Source: Aurantiochytrium sp. KH105 (taxonomy: Eukaryota; Sar; Bigyra; Thraustochytrida; Thraustochytriidae). From it: DNA of 64,000 nt. Shown one piece after another: positions 20,724 through 30,409 of the stretch. Under the pieces are notes generated by a model. That model saw only the letters and a program-made list of their open reading frames with translations, searched no databases and was not told the DNA's origin. Numbering within the stretch: the first letter of the stretch is position 1; each line of letters opens with the position of its first letter. The stretch lies in contig BGKB01000026.1 in the NCBI GenBank assembly GCA_003116975.1, positions 1,054,001 through 1,118,000 on the forward strand. The letters run 5' to 3'. A program made the translations under genes and the position numbers.

Positions 20724-21785
20724 ATGATGGAAACGCCATTCCTCGAGGCGCAAGAAGGAAGAGAGAAAATGATCACGCTGACGAGATCGCATTCTAGGAC
20801 CACTCGTATGCTACTTGTTGGTATGCTGGTAATGCTCGGAGCTTTTGCTGCCATGTTCGCAAGGTCGCCGCTGCACAATTCGAAACTGCAAATTGTGCAA
20901 ATGAGCAACAAGACCTTTGGAGCAGAGGTGTACGGTTTCGATGCACCGACCATGGCCAGAGACGCAGAGGTGATGGCAAAAGTACGGGCTGCGCTTGAAG
21001 AGCATCTCGTTCTCCGCTTTCACAACGTGGCGCAGGATTTGACACCAACCTTGCATGTTGACCTAGCCAAGCGCATCGGCCCTGTGGACCCTCGGGTCTC
21101 TGCACCGCCAAAGTACTTGCTCAAGGGCGTCTTTAACAGTCCAGAACAAGTGAAGCGCGCGGCTGCACTTGGGGTCGATGCACATGCTCTGGGCGAGACA
21201 ATGCGCAAAGCTGCCGAGGGGGCGCGAGAGCTACCTCGCGAGATTACGCGCATCGTCAAGGAGCCGAGCGATGTGGCAGCCTTCGGAGAGGGCTGGCATT
21301 CAGATCTCACGTATCTGGCGACGCCCCCATTTGCGGCCGCTCTCGCGGCAAGAGAGCTTCCGTCCGTGGGTCTCGGAAACACAATGTTTCTCGACATGCG
21401 AGCGGCTTTTGATACGTTGCCAGAAGATCTGAAAGTGCGTGCGTCTGGGGCCTTGGCCAACCACACGGATGGAGATCAGTCGTGGACAGTGCATCCTGCG
21501 GTGCGGGTAGACAATGTGCATTCGAGGCCAAGTCTCTTTGTCAACAAAGCCTTTGCGCGGCACATGGTCCCGCGCAACGTCTCTTCGGATAGCCTGCTGA
21601 CCTCGTTGCTCGCTCACGTTGACGCTTTACCTGAATTGGCGCCACAAGCGTTTCTGGATCTTACATGGACCGACGGACAGCTTTTGATGTGGGACAACCG
21701 CTTCACGCAACACGCTGCTGTTGCAAATTATCACACCCGACGAGAAATGCATCGTGTTGTCGTCTCGGGTAATGCTCCCTTTTGA
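20724..21785 (+). CDS. TauD/TfdA-family 2-oxoglutarate/Fe(II) dioxygenase, membrane-anchored
   Basis: The 353-residue protein has one hydrophobic span (about residues 28-47), a likely signal anchor placing the enzyme in the secretory pathway lumen. The catalytic domain has the iron ligands H192-x-D194 (in GWHSDLTY) and H330 (WDNRFTQHAA). The following RREMHR (339-344) supplies the 2-oxoglutarate-binding arginine. GNTMFLDM and SRPSLFVN match conserved TauD strands. The family hydroxylates small organic substrates such as taurine, aromatic acetates or peptides. The substrate cannot be read from sequence. The start could also be the Met at residue 16. All key residues are intact. Confidence 0.9.
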   Translation: MMETPFLEAQEGREKMITLTRSHSRTTRMLLVGMLVMLGAFAAMFARSPLHNSKLQIVQMSNKTFGAEVYGFDAPTMARDAEVMAKVRAALEEHLVLRFHNVAQDLTPTLHVDLAKRIGPVDPRVSAPPKYLLKGVFNSPEQVKRAAALGVDAHALGETMRKAAEGARELPREITRIVKEPSDVAAFGEGWHSDLTYLATPPFAAALAARELPSVGLGNTMFLDMRAAFDTLPEDLKVRASGALANHTDGDQSWTVHPAVRVDNVHSRPSLFVNKAFARHMVPRNVSSDSLLTSLLAHVDALPELAPQAFLDLTWTDGQLLMWDNRFTQHAAVANYHTRREMHRVVVSGNAPF

Positions 21786-22013
21786 GTGAGGACAAGGAAC
21801 CAAGCAAGCTACAATATTTCACCATGGAAAAGGAAATACAAAAGACGATGCAAAACCTGTAAATTTTACTACCATCATTGATTATCTTTCTTCTTCTTTT
21901 GTGTTTCTTGGCGCTGAATGAGGGAAACCATGAGCAAGTACGAGTTGGCAGGGAGGACAAGTAGAAGAGAAGACCTAGACATTTTCTGAAAACGAAAATG
22001 GAAAAACTCGCGA

Positions 22014-23747
22014 TCAAAAGGAGGAGTAGCCACCCTGCTGAAAGCCTAGTTCCTTTGCGCGCCTGCTCGCGCCAGCAGCGACCTCATCGTTGCCCATTGC
22101 AGCCAGGACGCGAGCGAAAAAGTTCCATGCGCAAGGGTCATTGGGATTGCGAAGGGTGCGCTGGCTCATCAAAGCGCGTGCTTCGTGTAGAGCAAGTAGA
22201 TTCTCCTCACTACTACTGCCTGGCCGCGCAACGTTTTGCTGCAATGGGTCTGCGGAACGCACATCAATGTTCGCGGCGCGAAGCGTGCACTCGCAGTGAA
22301 CAATGGCTAGAAGCTCTGCGTCTGTGCCTCGTCCAATCACAGCGGACCAATCGGCCTGAGTGCGCGACAAGGCCTTTGCGGCCTGCGCAAACTGACCATC
22401 GGCACGAAGCAAAAACGCTTCGCATACCGTGAGAAGAATAGATGAATCCTTGCACATGGCTGTGAGGTCTGCGGCACGAGCATGGTCACCCTGACCAAGC
22501 GCCACGAGAACCTTGTGAAAGTGCAAGGAGGGGTCAGTGCGCGCCGTTTCGGGCGTTGCCTGTACCGCGTCGGGAACGCGTGCAATAATGTTGAAGCGAT
22601 CAGTAATGGAAGGCGAAGATGGGGCGTCCTTGCTCGCTTGAAAGAGTTTACGAAGGTCGAAACGGGGCATCTCTTGGTCGTGATGGCGGATCCACTCGTC
22701 GTCGCCGCCAAGGACGAGAGAGCGCCAGAGAATGAGTGTTGCCTGGGGCCAGCTTTGTGGCCATGTTTCGGGGAACGACAAGAGCGTATCCGTGTGCTGT
22801 AATGCCGGGCGGAACTTTGCGCATTGTAAAGCAGCAATGGCCTGCGTGTAGTAGAACTCTCCGGCGAGGGATGAAACAGGACGGAGGCTGGCCTCAAAGA
22901 CGTGTTCGAGCTCCCGCGTAAGACGAACGCATTCGCGAAAGCGGTAGGATTTTAGGAACCCGTGTGCCGTAGCCATTGCGGCCATACCCTGATTATACTC
23001 TGTAGCGAGTGCCTCGCCGGCAATGCGCTCTCCTTCGCCGAGGAATCCACAGGCAAAGAGCGCATTGGCGTGCAGGCCCTGAACGGCCGGAAAGCTTGGC
23101 AGTTCTGGAAGCCATTCTGACAAGGTGCGCTCAACACAGGCTAACGCGCGGTCCGTGTCTCCACGGCGCATGTAGATCTCCTGAAGCGAGCGGAGTGCGA
23201 CAATGTTGAATGGATTTGTGAGGAGGCGGTCCTCGAAAATTTGGACCGCGCGAACGGCGTCGTTATCGCCCAGAGCGCGCGTCGCGGCCACGAGACAGAC
23301 GGCATCTTCCGAGGGTTCTCCAGGCACGATTGGGTCGTTGGCCAGGGCGTGCATTCTCGCGTCAAGAGCTGCGAGAGGTTCTTGCAGCTCGTCGCGGGTC
23401 GAGCGCCACGGTTTCCGCTCAAAGAGTCGCGTGAGCCCCCAGAGCGCTTCGGCAGAGCCGCAGAGGATGGCTCCGCTGCGCACAAGCGCTTCGGCCTCGG
23501 TCGCGGGCTGCCCGTGTCCGCAACTAAAGGCTGCGGCGATGTCGCCAAAGGTCTCGGCATGCTTGAGCGCCACGTAGTCGTCGCCGCCGACGGTGAGCTG
23601 CATGCCACCGTACACGCAGGTTACCTTGGAGGCTGTGCTTGCGTGGGTGGCGAGCGCCCGCGCCCCGCGCGCGCCCACCGCCTTGACCCTCTGCATCGTA
23701 ATGGAGGCCCGCATTGCCTGCGTCCACGTGAATTTAGCATTTGCCAA
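22014..23747 (-). CDS. TPR protein, TTC38-like
   Basis: The 577-residue helical protein has repeated TPR-like helix pairs: LTNPFNIVALRSLQEIYMRRGDTDRAL, ALQCAKFRPALQHTDTLL, and a C-terminal DPCAWNFFARVLAAMGNDEVAA. The order (an N-terminal region on catch-up of an ATP-rich diet aside, then a central MAAMATAHGFLKSYRFRECVRLTRELE segment) resembles eukaryotic tetratricopeptide protein 38 and related bacterial TPR proteins. These are thought to be scaffolds; no enzymatic motif is visible. The first ~35 residues (MANAKFTWTQAMRAS...RGARALATH) are basic and could be an organelle-targeting sequence. Assignment to the TTC38 family is from overall pattern and is moderate. Confidence 0.75.
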   Translation of the reverse strand: MANAKFTWTQAMRASITMQRVKAVGARGARALATHASTASKVTCVYGGMQLTVGGDDYVALKHAETFGDIAAAFSCGHGQPATEAEALVRSGAILCGSAEALWGLTRLFERKPWRSTRDELQEPLAALDARMHALANDPIVPGEPSEDAVCLVAATRALGDNDAVRAVQIFEDRLLTNPFNIVALRSLQEIYMRRGDTDRALACVERTLSEWLPELPSFPAVQGLHANALFACGFLGEGERIAGEALATEYNQGMAAMATAHGFLKSYRFRECVRLTRELEHVFEASLRPVSSLAGEFYYTQAIAALQCAKFRPALQHTDTLLSFPETWPQSWPQATLILWRSLVLGGDDEWIRHHDQEMPRFDLRKLFQASKDAPSSPSITDRFNIIARVPDAVQATPETARTDPSLHFHKVLVALGQGDHARAADLTAMCKDSSILLTVCEAFLLRADGQFAQAAKALSRTQADWSAVIGRGTDAELLAIVHCECTLRAANIDVRSADPLQQNVARPGSSSEENLLALHEARALMSQRTLRNPNDPCAWNFFARVLAAMGNDEVAAGASRRAKELGFQQGGYSSF

Positions 23748-24185
23748 AGCGTCTTCATGTCAACAGCGTTGTGGTAGTCGTAACTCGAAAGGCGGATGGG
23801 CCTCTTGAAGAACGAATACGAATGCAAGCAGGATATAGCCGGGGGAGACTTTGAGCTTGGCCTACGAACAGAACCTACTCGATGAAGGCTTTGCGTGAAG
23901 ATTGATTAACCCGATGCAGAAACCAACCAGACTTTTCGCCATAGTTTTGTGGAGACCCCGCTTGAGGTCTTCTAACACTTTGAAGCGACGCGATGGACGG
24001 AAAATGGGAGAAAAGAAAGAAGGCGAGACAATCGCCCGATTGACAGCGAGCGACACTAAACGTGCGTGCAAATGATGGTGTCCGTCATCACGAGCGGGCT
24101 TCAAATCTGGAAAGGAAATGTAAGTCAAAAGTCAAGACAAATTTGGGAGGTTATTTGTTCCACGATTAGTAAGGTGACAACAAAC
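23748..24185. other. Promoter of the TPR gene and 3' end of SWEET1
   Basis: Both flanking genes are on the minus strand. This 438-base spacer holds the TPR leader and upstream region and the SWEET1 3' UTR. No gene was seen. Confidence 0.6.
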
Positions 24186-25016
24186 TCAAACGACGGCAAG
24201 CCTGGTGGATGCAAGTGCAGCGGTGGGGTCGACTTGCGGAGGAGGAGGAATGGTCGTGAATTCAACCTGTAGTGGAGGCGGCAGTGCTCCATTCACAGGA
24301 GCAGTTTCAGTCCTCTTGAAAATGCGACCGCAGCACCAAGGCCCACGCAAGAACTCGCTATCGGGGCGCTGGCGACCGCGGCCGTAGAGAAGAACCAGAG
24401 TGGCCTGCATCAAGCCAAAACTTAGACTGACAATGCCCGGCACAAAGACAAAGACATTAAAGTCGAGCAGCGAGTAGAGAGACCACATGGTTCCCGAGAC
24501 AATTTGCATGAAGAGGAAGCCTCTGTTGATGGACGACGCATCACGCTCGCGCAGCATGACACGCAGGTTGAGAAAGGGCGTTCCATAGAGCGCGAGAGAG
24601 GACACGAGGCTAGTTATGCCTGCAATTTGGGTGGCCAACGGCATGTTGAAGAGGCCAATCAGAATGTTGACGGCAACAATGACAAGTTGGGGATAGAGGA
24701 AAAGCTCGACTCTTCTGACCTGCTCGTCGCTGGGGGTGAGTTTGATGGCGCTGAGAAGATAAAAAATGCCGAGCACGGTGCCAATCATGGCCCCGGTGCA
24801 AAAGTATACATTTCCTTCCATGATGCCATAGGTCGCGACCATGACGGCCTGAGGAGTGGTCATGGCAAAGAGCACGGGATCGAGGCTACCGAGGCGGCGT
24901 TTGCGTCTGCACTCGAGCACAGCGTACATGGGTCCAAAGTACATGAGCGAGGTGAGCACCATGCCAATTACGGGCGCGACCTCTTGCACGAAGACCTCCC
25001 CGCCTGGAGAAGTCAT
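24186..25016 (-). CDS. SWEET sugar transporter 1 of array
   Basis: The 276-residue protein has seven predicted transmembrane helices in the SWEET layout: a three-helix MtN3/saliva repeat (about 10-95), a linker helix (about 105-125), and a second three-helix repeat (about 128-210). The second repeat holds RDASSINRGFLFMQIVSGTMWSLYSLLDFNVFVFVPG, a pattern shared by all five copies here. SWEETs are uniporters that equilibrate mono- or disaccharides across the plasma membrane or an organelle membrane. The cytosolic tail is about 65 residues, with a CC pair near its start (PWCCGRIF) and a Pro-rich end. It is the most downstream (3') member of the array and has the shortest tail. Confidence 0.93.
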   Translation of the reverse strand: MTSPGGEVFVQEVAPVIGMVLTSLMYFGPMYAVLECRRKRRLGSLDPVLFAMTTPQAVMVATYGIMEGNVYFCTGAMIGTVLGIFYLLSAIKLTPSDEQVRRVELFLYPQLVIVAVNILIGLFNMPLATQIAGITSLVSSLALYGTPFLNLRVMLRERDASSINRGFLFMQIVSGTMWSLYSLLDFNVFVFVPGIVSLSFGLMQATLVLLYGRGRQRPDSEFLRGPWCCGRIFKRTETAPVNGALPPPLQVEFTTIPPPPQVDPTAALASTRLAVV

Positions 25017-25114
25017 CTTCTTTCTACAATCTCGCGACCGACGTCCGCACTCGTCCTTTTCACTGTCGTCCTCTTTCCCGCCTCGTTACTATTTCAACTG
25101 CTGTTGCTGTTGCT

Positions 25115-25145
<31 letters not shown>

Positions 25146-25693
25146 CTACTGCTTCTGCGTACTGCCCGGTTGCCTGTCTGCTTGCCTGACTGCCGTTATT
25201 GAAGACGATTCCGTTTTGCTTCTGGTTCTCCGTTTCCCCTCTTCGTCACCATTAGCACTGCTAGCACGACAGCGGAGCGATGCGGTGCGAATTCGGGGAC
25301 GAAGCAGTCTGTGTTCGTAAACCGGGCTGGCCAGCCGGTCAGTAGCAGCAGCTAGTCGTCAGTAGTGCAAACGCTGTGTCGCTAGAACGTCACCACCTGC
25401 GAGCGCCCTTTCCGAAGACCTCGGAGTTGCTTGGCCCGCGAAATTGCGCAGGCGCGGGTTCGTGCCGTGAAAGCGGCCGGGTTGCGCAGTGCGGCAATGC
25501 GCAACCCGGCCGCTGACGCACCTTCCTGATGTGAGTGAGTCAAGGGCTTGTCATGATGGCCATGTGATTTATAGGTGGCTGAACGCAGAAAAAGAGAACT
25601 TGTTGATGGAGAGATGATAAAGAGAGGTAGTATAGAAGTATTGACAAATTTATGATTACAGAGAGGGGTGAGCCCGATTTATGTGATTGATCT
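25017..25693. other. Spacer between SWEET1 and SWEET2 with CTG array and hairpin
   Basis: This 677-base spacer contains a CTG/CTA run (25098-25157) just upstream of the SWEET1 start and a perfect 17-bp inverted repeat (25472-25514). No coding frame is supported. Confidence 0.65.
25472..25514. repeat. Perfect 17-bp inverted repeat (hairpin), 9-base loop
   Basis: The left arm AGCGGCCGGGTTGCGCA (25472-25488) and right arm TGCGCAACCCGGCCGCT (25498-25514) pair without mismatch around the loop GTGCGGCAA. It lies between SWEET genes, about 456 bases upstream of the SWEET1 start and 180 bases downstream of the SWEET2 stop. Confidence 0.95.
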
Positions 25694-26710
25694 TCATGAG
25701 TGGGCAGTCAAGATTGGCACCTGCACATTGTCGTCATCGACAGTGTTAGGGCCACGCATGAGCAAGCTGTCGTAGGCTGCGGAGGTCTGGAAGTCGTGGT
25801 CATCGCCAATTTCAACATCGTCACCGGTGTCGATTCCACTGAGCGAAATAGTGCGAGCCACATACGAGGGCGCGAGCTTGACGCGGAAGGCCCTGCTTGT
25901 GGTGGGCGTAGATGTGGTACTGCAGGCAGCTTCAGCAGCGGTATTGTTCTCCAAAGCGATCGCTTCGTCATGCTCGTCCTCCATGCGGGAATAGACGATG
26001 TGACCGAGAGCTTCGGGCGTCGTAATTTCGTCTGGGACGAGCAGAACAGAGCGAGGTTTGGGGAATACGATAACAAAGACGAGTTGGATGAGTCCAAAGG
26101 CGAGACTGACCACGCTATTGACGATGACGAAGATGTCAAAGACAAAGAGCGAATAGGTGGTCCAAAGTATTCCGGAGATGATTTGCATGGCGAGAAAGCC
26201 GCGATTGATGGACGAGGCGTCGCGTGTGGCAAACATGACGCGGAGATTGAAGAAAGGAGTCCCGTAGAGCGCAGTAGACGAGATGAGACTGACGACGCCG
26301 GCTGCCTCGGTGGCAATGGCTTTATGGGAAATGCTTGTGACAACGACGGCGGCGATGGCGACGAACTGGATGAGGAGAAAGCGTTCCATCCGGCGCACTT
26401 GGGCTTCGTCCTTGACGAGCCGCATGACTGTCATGAGGTAAAACATGCCGAGTACGACGCCGCCGATGGAGCCGAGGATGTAGTATGTTTCGCCCGAGAG
26501 GCTGCCATAGATGCACCATAAGATGGACTGCGGTGTGGTGAGTGCGAAGAGCACCGGGTCGAGATTGCCTAGAGATCCTTTCCTTCGAGCCTTGAGCACG
26601 GCGTGCAAGGGTCCGAGATGCAAGAGCTCGGTCGCGACGACGCCTGCGCGAGGTGCGATTTGCGACACAAAGATGTCCGCCGCCGACCCGGCGACCATCG
26701 TCGCCACCAT
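25694..26710 (-). CDS. SWEET sugar transporter 2 of array
   Basis: The 338-residue product has seven transmembrane helices in two MtN3/saliva repeats. It shares LGNLDPVLFALTTPQSILW in repeat 1 and RDASSINRGFLAMQIISGILWTTYSLFVFDIFVIV in repeat 2 with its neighbours. The cytosolic tail is about 115 residues, acidic and Ser/Thr-rich (EDEHDEAIALE, GDDVEIGDDHD), and lacks the paired-cysteine motifs of the other copies. The tail may be a phosphorylation or sorting region (inference). In-frame ATGs at 26710 and 26698 both precede the conserved N-terminus; the first is used. Confidence 0.93.
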   Translation of the reverse strand: MVATMVAGSAADIFVSQIAPRAGVVATELLHLGPLHAVLKARRKGSLGNLDPVLFALTTPQSILWCIYGSLSGETYYILGSIGGVVLGMFYLMTVMRLVKDEAQVRRMERFLLIQFVAIAAVVVTSISHKAIATEAAGVVSLISSTALYGTPFFNLRVMFATRDASSINRGFLAMQIISGILWTTYSLFVFDIFVIVNSVVSLAFGLIQLVFVIVFPKPRSVLLVPDEITTPEALGHIVYSRMEDEHDEAIALENNTAAEAACSTTSTPTTSRAFRVKLAPSYVARTISLSGIDTGDDVEIGDDHDFQTSAAYDSLLMRGPNTVDDDNVQVPILTAHS

Positions 26711-26872
26711 GGCGCCTCTACCTTTTTCGCCTTTGGGCCTCGAGGTGTTGCTCTTTGATGGTGCTTTGTTTTAACGTGCAGGGCGGGCGCTAGCGTGGCG
26801 CGTTTGCAACGCGGGCCCAGGCCTGCGCGGCGCGGGCTCGAGCACTTGCTCGCTCGCTAGCTCTGTCTCGGC

Positions 26873-26912
26873 TTTGCTTTGCTTTGCTTTGCTTTGCTTT
26901 GCTCTGCTTTGC
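26873..26912. repeat. (TTTGC)n pentanucleotide array upstream of SWEET2
   Basis: About eight units, read as GCAAA on the SWEET2 strand, lie 160-200 bases upstream of its start codon. GCAAA/AAGCA units are also found in the leaders of other minus-strand genes in this window. Confidence 0.9.
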
Positions 26913-27165
26913 GTGCCTGCTGGCTCCCTCGGACCAGTGGCCGTGCGCGGCGAGGCGGCCCGAGGCGCGAACGAGACGACGAGTTCCGCGCGGTTACCTT
27001 CTCGCCCGCCTCGGACGCAGCGCGGGCCGTGCGTCCGGGGCTGCTCTTCCCGCGCGGTTCTGCCTGCGCGAGCCCGCGGCTCCCTCCGCCCGCTCTCTCG
27101 CTCTCTCGCTCTCTCGCCGGCCGCCGCGCGTGCCGCGGCCGCCGCGCGCTTTCCTGATCTCTTGC

Positions 27166-27231
27166 CTTGCGTTGCGTTGCGTTGCGTTGCCTTGCCTTGC
27201 CTTGCCTTGCGTTGCCTTGCCTTGCCTTGCG
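27166..27231. repeat. (TTGCG/TTGCC)n pentanucleotide array
   Basis: Thirteen pentamer units alternate in blocks of TTGCG and TTGCC in the SWEET2/SWEET3 spacer. Confidence 0.9.
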
Positions 27232-28688
27232 CGTCTGTCGCGCGGCGCGAGGCGTTTGAACTCGAATTTGAATTTGAACTTTTGAAAAAGGAGGGAGGCG
27301 CTGTTTTGCCTTGCTGTTCTGCCTTCAAGATGCCCGCTGCCTGGCTGGCGAGCACTGCAGAGCAGAGCAGAGCAGAGCAGCGCGCACCCGGCGGGTTCTC
27401 CTCTCGCGCTGACCGGCCGCGGCAGAGCCAGGTACGGCCGAAGCGAGATCGATTGGGCGAAGGCCGGGAGGACGGGCGGGCGGAGGCTGCGCCTGGCTGG
27501 CTGCATGCAGCTCGTCGGCTGCCTGGGTCCACCGTTGGGCACCGCGGGGAACGCTGCGGGGCGCGGTGAATGGCGCAGGGTTACGCGCGACCGACGCGGC
27601 GCCTGTGTACGGCGGGCGGCGGAACTGCGCGCGGAGACCTGCGAGCACAAGGTTACTCCCTTCGCCGCCAGCACACGCACCAGTACCTGCCTTGCCAGCA
27701 CGTCCGGCCGACCTGACCGGGAAAAGGACGGCACCCGTCGCGCTGCCGCCGCCATACTGGCGCTGCGTGCGACACGGCCGCGAAGGCGCGTGCCGCCCGA
27801 GATCGACCTCCCTCCTCCCTCCTTGCTCCTTGCTCCCTATCCGTGCCTTTCTCACTCCGGCGCTGGCCACCTGGCTGGCTGGCTGCACTGCCAAACTGCG
27901 GCGGCCAACGGACCCGACCGAGCGTGTGCACGCGGCGCGGCGACTTCAAGCCGCCGCGCCGCGCGGAAGAAGCAGAAGCAAAAGCAGAAAGCAGGCGCGC
28001 AAGGGAATCAACGGGGCCGCGAGAAGAGAGAGCGAAAGGGGGGGGGGGGCCTTTGCTGGCAGAGGGAGAGGAGGGAGGCAGGCCCCACAGCGGCGGGGCG
28101 GCGGCGTCAGGGGCCAGAAAAGCCGCGGCCTGCCCTCTCTCCTTTCCTTACATAACACTTACAGTGTTAGGTCCTGACCGAGCCGAGCCTGGCTCGACGA
28201 GGGAAGCTGGCTAGCTCGCCGCGTCGGTCGACGGCAGGCAGGCCGGGCTTGGAGAAACGGTCATTGGTGGCTGCTTGCTGCCTCGCTCGCTTGCTTGCTT
28301 GCGTGCTTGCTTGCCTTGCTTGCTCGGGCGGCCGCACCGCTGGGGCCGTAGGACTTTTTACGGTTCTCCGCTGGCGGTCCGGAGCTCTTGAACGCGGGCA
28401 CGTAGCCGGTCACGGGCGCGGTCTGCCAGAGTCGAAGCTTGCTTGCGACGCGAGCCGAGGATAATCCGGCCGGTGAAAGCGCGGCGGGCCCCAAGGAGAA
28501 GCTGGCTGCTCGAGAGGTGGGTCCGTTGGAGGGCAGGCAGACAAAAAGGCTGTGGGGGGGAGGTAGTACATCCCACACAAAGGAATTGATGGCACCATGG
28601 AATAGAAAGTCAGTCACATACAAGGATTTTTCATTTGGAATTATTTTGTCAAGTCAAATTGTACAGAGCGCTCAGGAACGAGAGCTTC

Positions 28689-29717
28689 TTAAACGAGGTC
28701 GAGGCTGCGCGAAAAGTCGCCCGAGGCAGGCGGGGCGCCGACGTGGTCGTTCGCGGCGGCGGTGGTGGAGGAGGGCGCGCTCATCTCGAGAGGCGTCGAA
28801 AACGAGGGCATCTCCGGGGCGGTCGGGGCCTCGAAATACTCCTGGGGCACGCTGATCTCGGCCTTGGAAATGGCCTCGGCGGCATCTTCTCCGAGAGGCC
28901 CTGTGGCAGCAGCAGGAGCAGCAGGAGCAGCAGCAGCAGCGGGCTCCGTCACAGAGGCCGGTGTCTCCGAGGCCGTCATGGACTCGGAGCTCTTGGAGCG
29001 GTAGCAAATCGGGGGCCGGTAGCAGCCCTCGACGGCGTTCATGAGCGGCATGTCCTGGGCTCCGGCCGGAAATTGGCTACGCGGCTTGCGGTAGACCACG
29101 ACGAGGCTGAGCTGCACGATGCCAAAAAAGAGGCCCATGAGACTCGGGACGAGGACCCAAATGTCGAATTCAAAAAAGGTGTACGAGGTCCACATGACGC
29201 CAGACACGAGCTGCATGAAGAGGAAGCCGCGGTTGATGGACGAGGCATCCTTGTTGATGACCATGTTACGGAGGTTCAAGAAGGGCGTCGCGTACAGCGA
29301 GATGGATGACAGCATGCTGTCGAGTCCCGCGGCCTGAGTCGCCACCTCTTTGTCGTAGAAGCCAACAATACCGATGATGGAAATCACGAAGATTTGCACA
29401 AAGAGAAAAACCTCCATCTTGCGGCACTGCGACTTGCTGGGGGCGAGTTGCATGACGGTCATGAGGTAAAAGACGCCGACAAAGACGCCGCCGATGGACC
29501 CAAGAAAGTAGTAGATGTTGTTGAGGAGAGCGCCGTAGACAACCCAGATGACCGACTGGGGCAGCGTCATGGAGAAGAGCACCGGGTCGAGCGAGCCGAG
29601 ACGGCCATTTCTGCGCGACTCGAGCACCGCATACATGGGTCCGAGCACGAGGAGCTCGGTGATGATGACACCTGCCACGGGCGCGACTTGGCTCACGAAT
29701 ACATCGGCGCCGCTCAT
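28689..29717 (-). CDS. SWEET sugar transporter 3 of array
   Basis: The 342-residue protein has a seven-helix SWEET core (about 1-210) with GSLDPVLFSMTLPQSVIW and KDASSINRGFLFMQLVSGVMWTSYTFFEFDIW. The 130-residue cytosolic tail contains GCYRPPICYR at 231-240, a motif also in SWEET5, then an Ala-rich stretch and a Ser/Thr-rich acidic end. The start MSGADVFVSQVAPVAG aligns with the other copies. Role: facilitated sugar transport; substrate not readable. Confidence 0.93.
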   Translation of the reverse strand: MSGADVFVSQVAPVAGVIITELLVLGPMYAVLESRRNGRLGSLDPVLFSMTLPQSVIWVVYGALLNNIYYFLGSIGGVFVGVFYLMTVMQLAPSKSQCRKMEVFLFVQIFVISIIGIVGFYDKEVATQAAGLDSMLSSISLYATPFLNLRNMVINKDASSINRGFLFMQLVSGVMWTSYTFFEFDIWVLVPSLMGLFFGIVQLSLVVVYRKPRSQFPAGAQDMPLMNAVEGCYRPPICYRSKSSESMTASETPASVTEPAAAAAPAAPAAATGPLGEDAAEAISKAEISVPQEYFEAPTAPEMPSFSTPLEMSAPSSTTAAANDHVGAPPASGDFSRSLDLV

Positions 29718-30124
29718 CGTTGCTTGCTAACTATGTTTGTTGTGTCTCTCCTTTGCGCCTTGGGGCTTTCTCCTCTTGCCTTCCCTGCCTTGCCTTGTCC
29801 TGCCCTTGTTCTGCCTTGTTTTGTTTTGGGTTGGCTCGTTGGGGTTTTGCTCGTGACCCGGTTTGTGTTTGCTCGCGCAGCCACGATGGATGCGACTCAA
29901 TCAATGGCAGCCAGTGACGGTGAGTGAGCCAGTCAGGCAGTCAGGCAGGTTGCTTGCTCGTTTGCTCGTTCGATCCAACTTTTCGATGCGCAGGTGCTCT
30001 CTCTCCGCCTCCACTGGGTTTGGGGTAAAAGGAAGAGGAAAGAGGAAGAGGAACGGGGGGGGGGAGGGGGAGGGGTTGCTCATGCCATGCTCATGAGCAG
30101 TGTAGTGGCCCGGTCACCTGCCTG

Positions 30125-30142
30125 GTCGGTCGGCCGACCGAC
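30125..30142. repeat. Perfect 18-bp palindrome
   Basis: GTCGGTCGG is followed directly by its reverse complement CCGACCGAC, without a spacer. Confidence 0.9.
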
Positions 30143-30319
30143 TGGTTGAGCCCCGTCTCCTCGTCGTGTCCCTCGTGCGGTTCTGGATCGAGCGGCCGTC
30201 GGCGGTGTGCCTCGGAAGCAGGCTCACTCGCGGCGGCCGTGTGCATCGCATCACATCACATCGCTGGCGCGTAACGCACGGCGACCGCGCTTGACCGACT
30301 GATTAACCGATTGACTGAT

Positions 30320-30341
30320 GCCATTCTTGGCCAAGAATGGC
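30320..30341. repeat. Perfect 22-bp palindrome
   Basis: GCCATTCTTGG is followed directly by its reverse complement CCAAGAATGGC, without a spacer. It could be a dimeric transcription-factor site; no neighbouring copy was seen. Confidence 0.95.
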
Positions 30342-30362
30342 GCGCCGACTCGGCACCGTCGC

Positions 30363-30409
30363 GCAGAGCAGAGCAGAGCAGAGTAGAGCAGAGCAGAGCA
30401 GAGCAGAGG
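30363..30409. repeat. (AGAGC)n pentanucleotide array
   Basis: Nine units with one TAGAGC variant, just downstream of the 22-bp palindrome. Confidence 0.9.

Larger units (their letters stand above)
26711..28688. other. Repeat-rich spacer between SWEET2 and SWEET3
   Basis: This 2-kb GC-rich spacer holds a TTTGC pentamer run (26873-26912), CTCTCTCG repeats (about 27095-27120), a TTGCC/TTGCG pentamer array (27166-27231), CAGAG repeats (27358-27380) and short inverted repeats near 28150 and 28180. Open frames on both strands are Ala/Arg/Pro/Ser low complexity and overlap each other, so no gene is called. Confidence 0.65.

Noticed and set aside
26771-27894. Overlapping frames of 190-250 codons on both strands in the SWEET2/3 spacer
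   Set aside because: All are Ala/Arg/Ser/Pro-rich readings of pentamer repeats and contradict each other.
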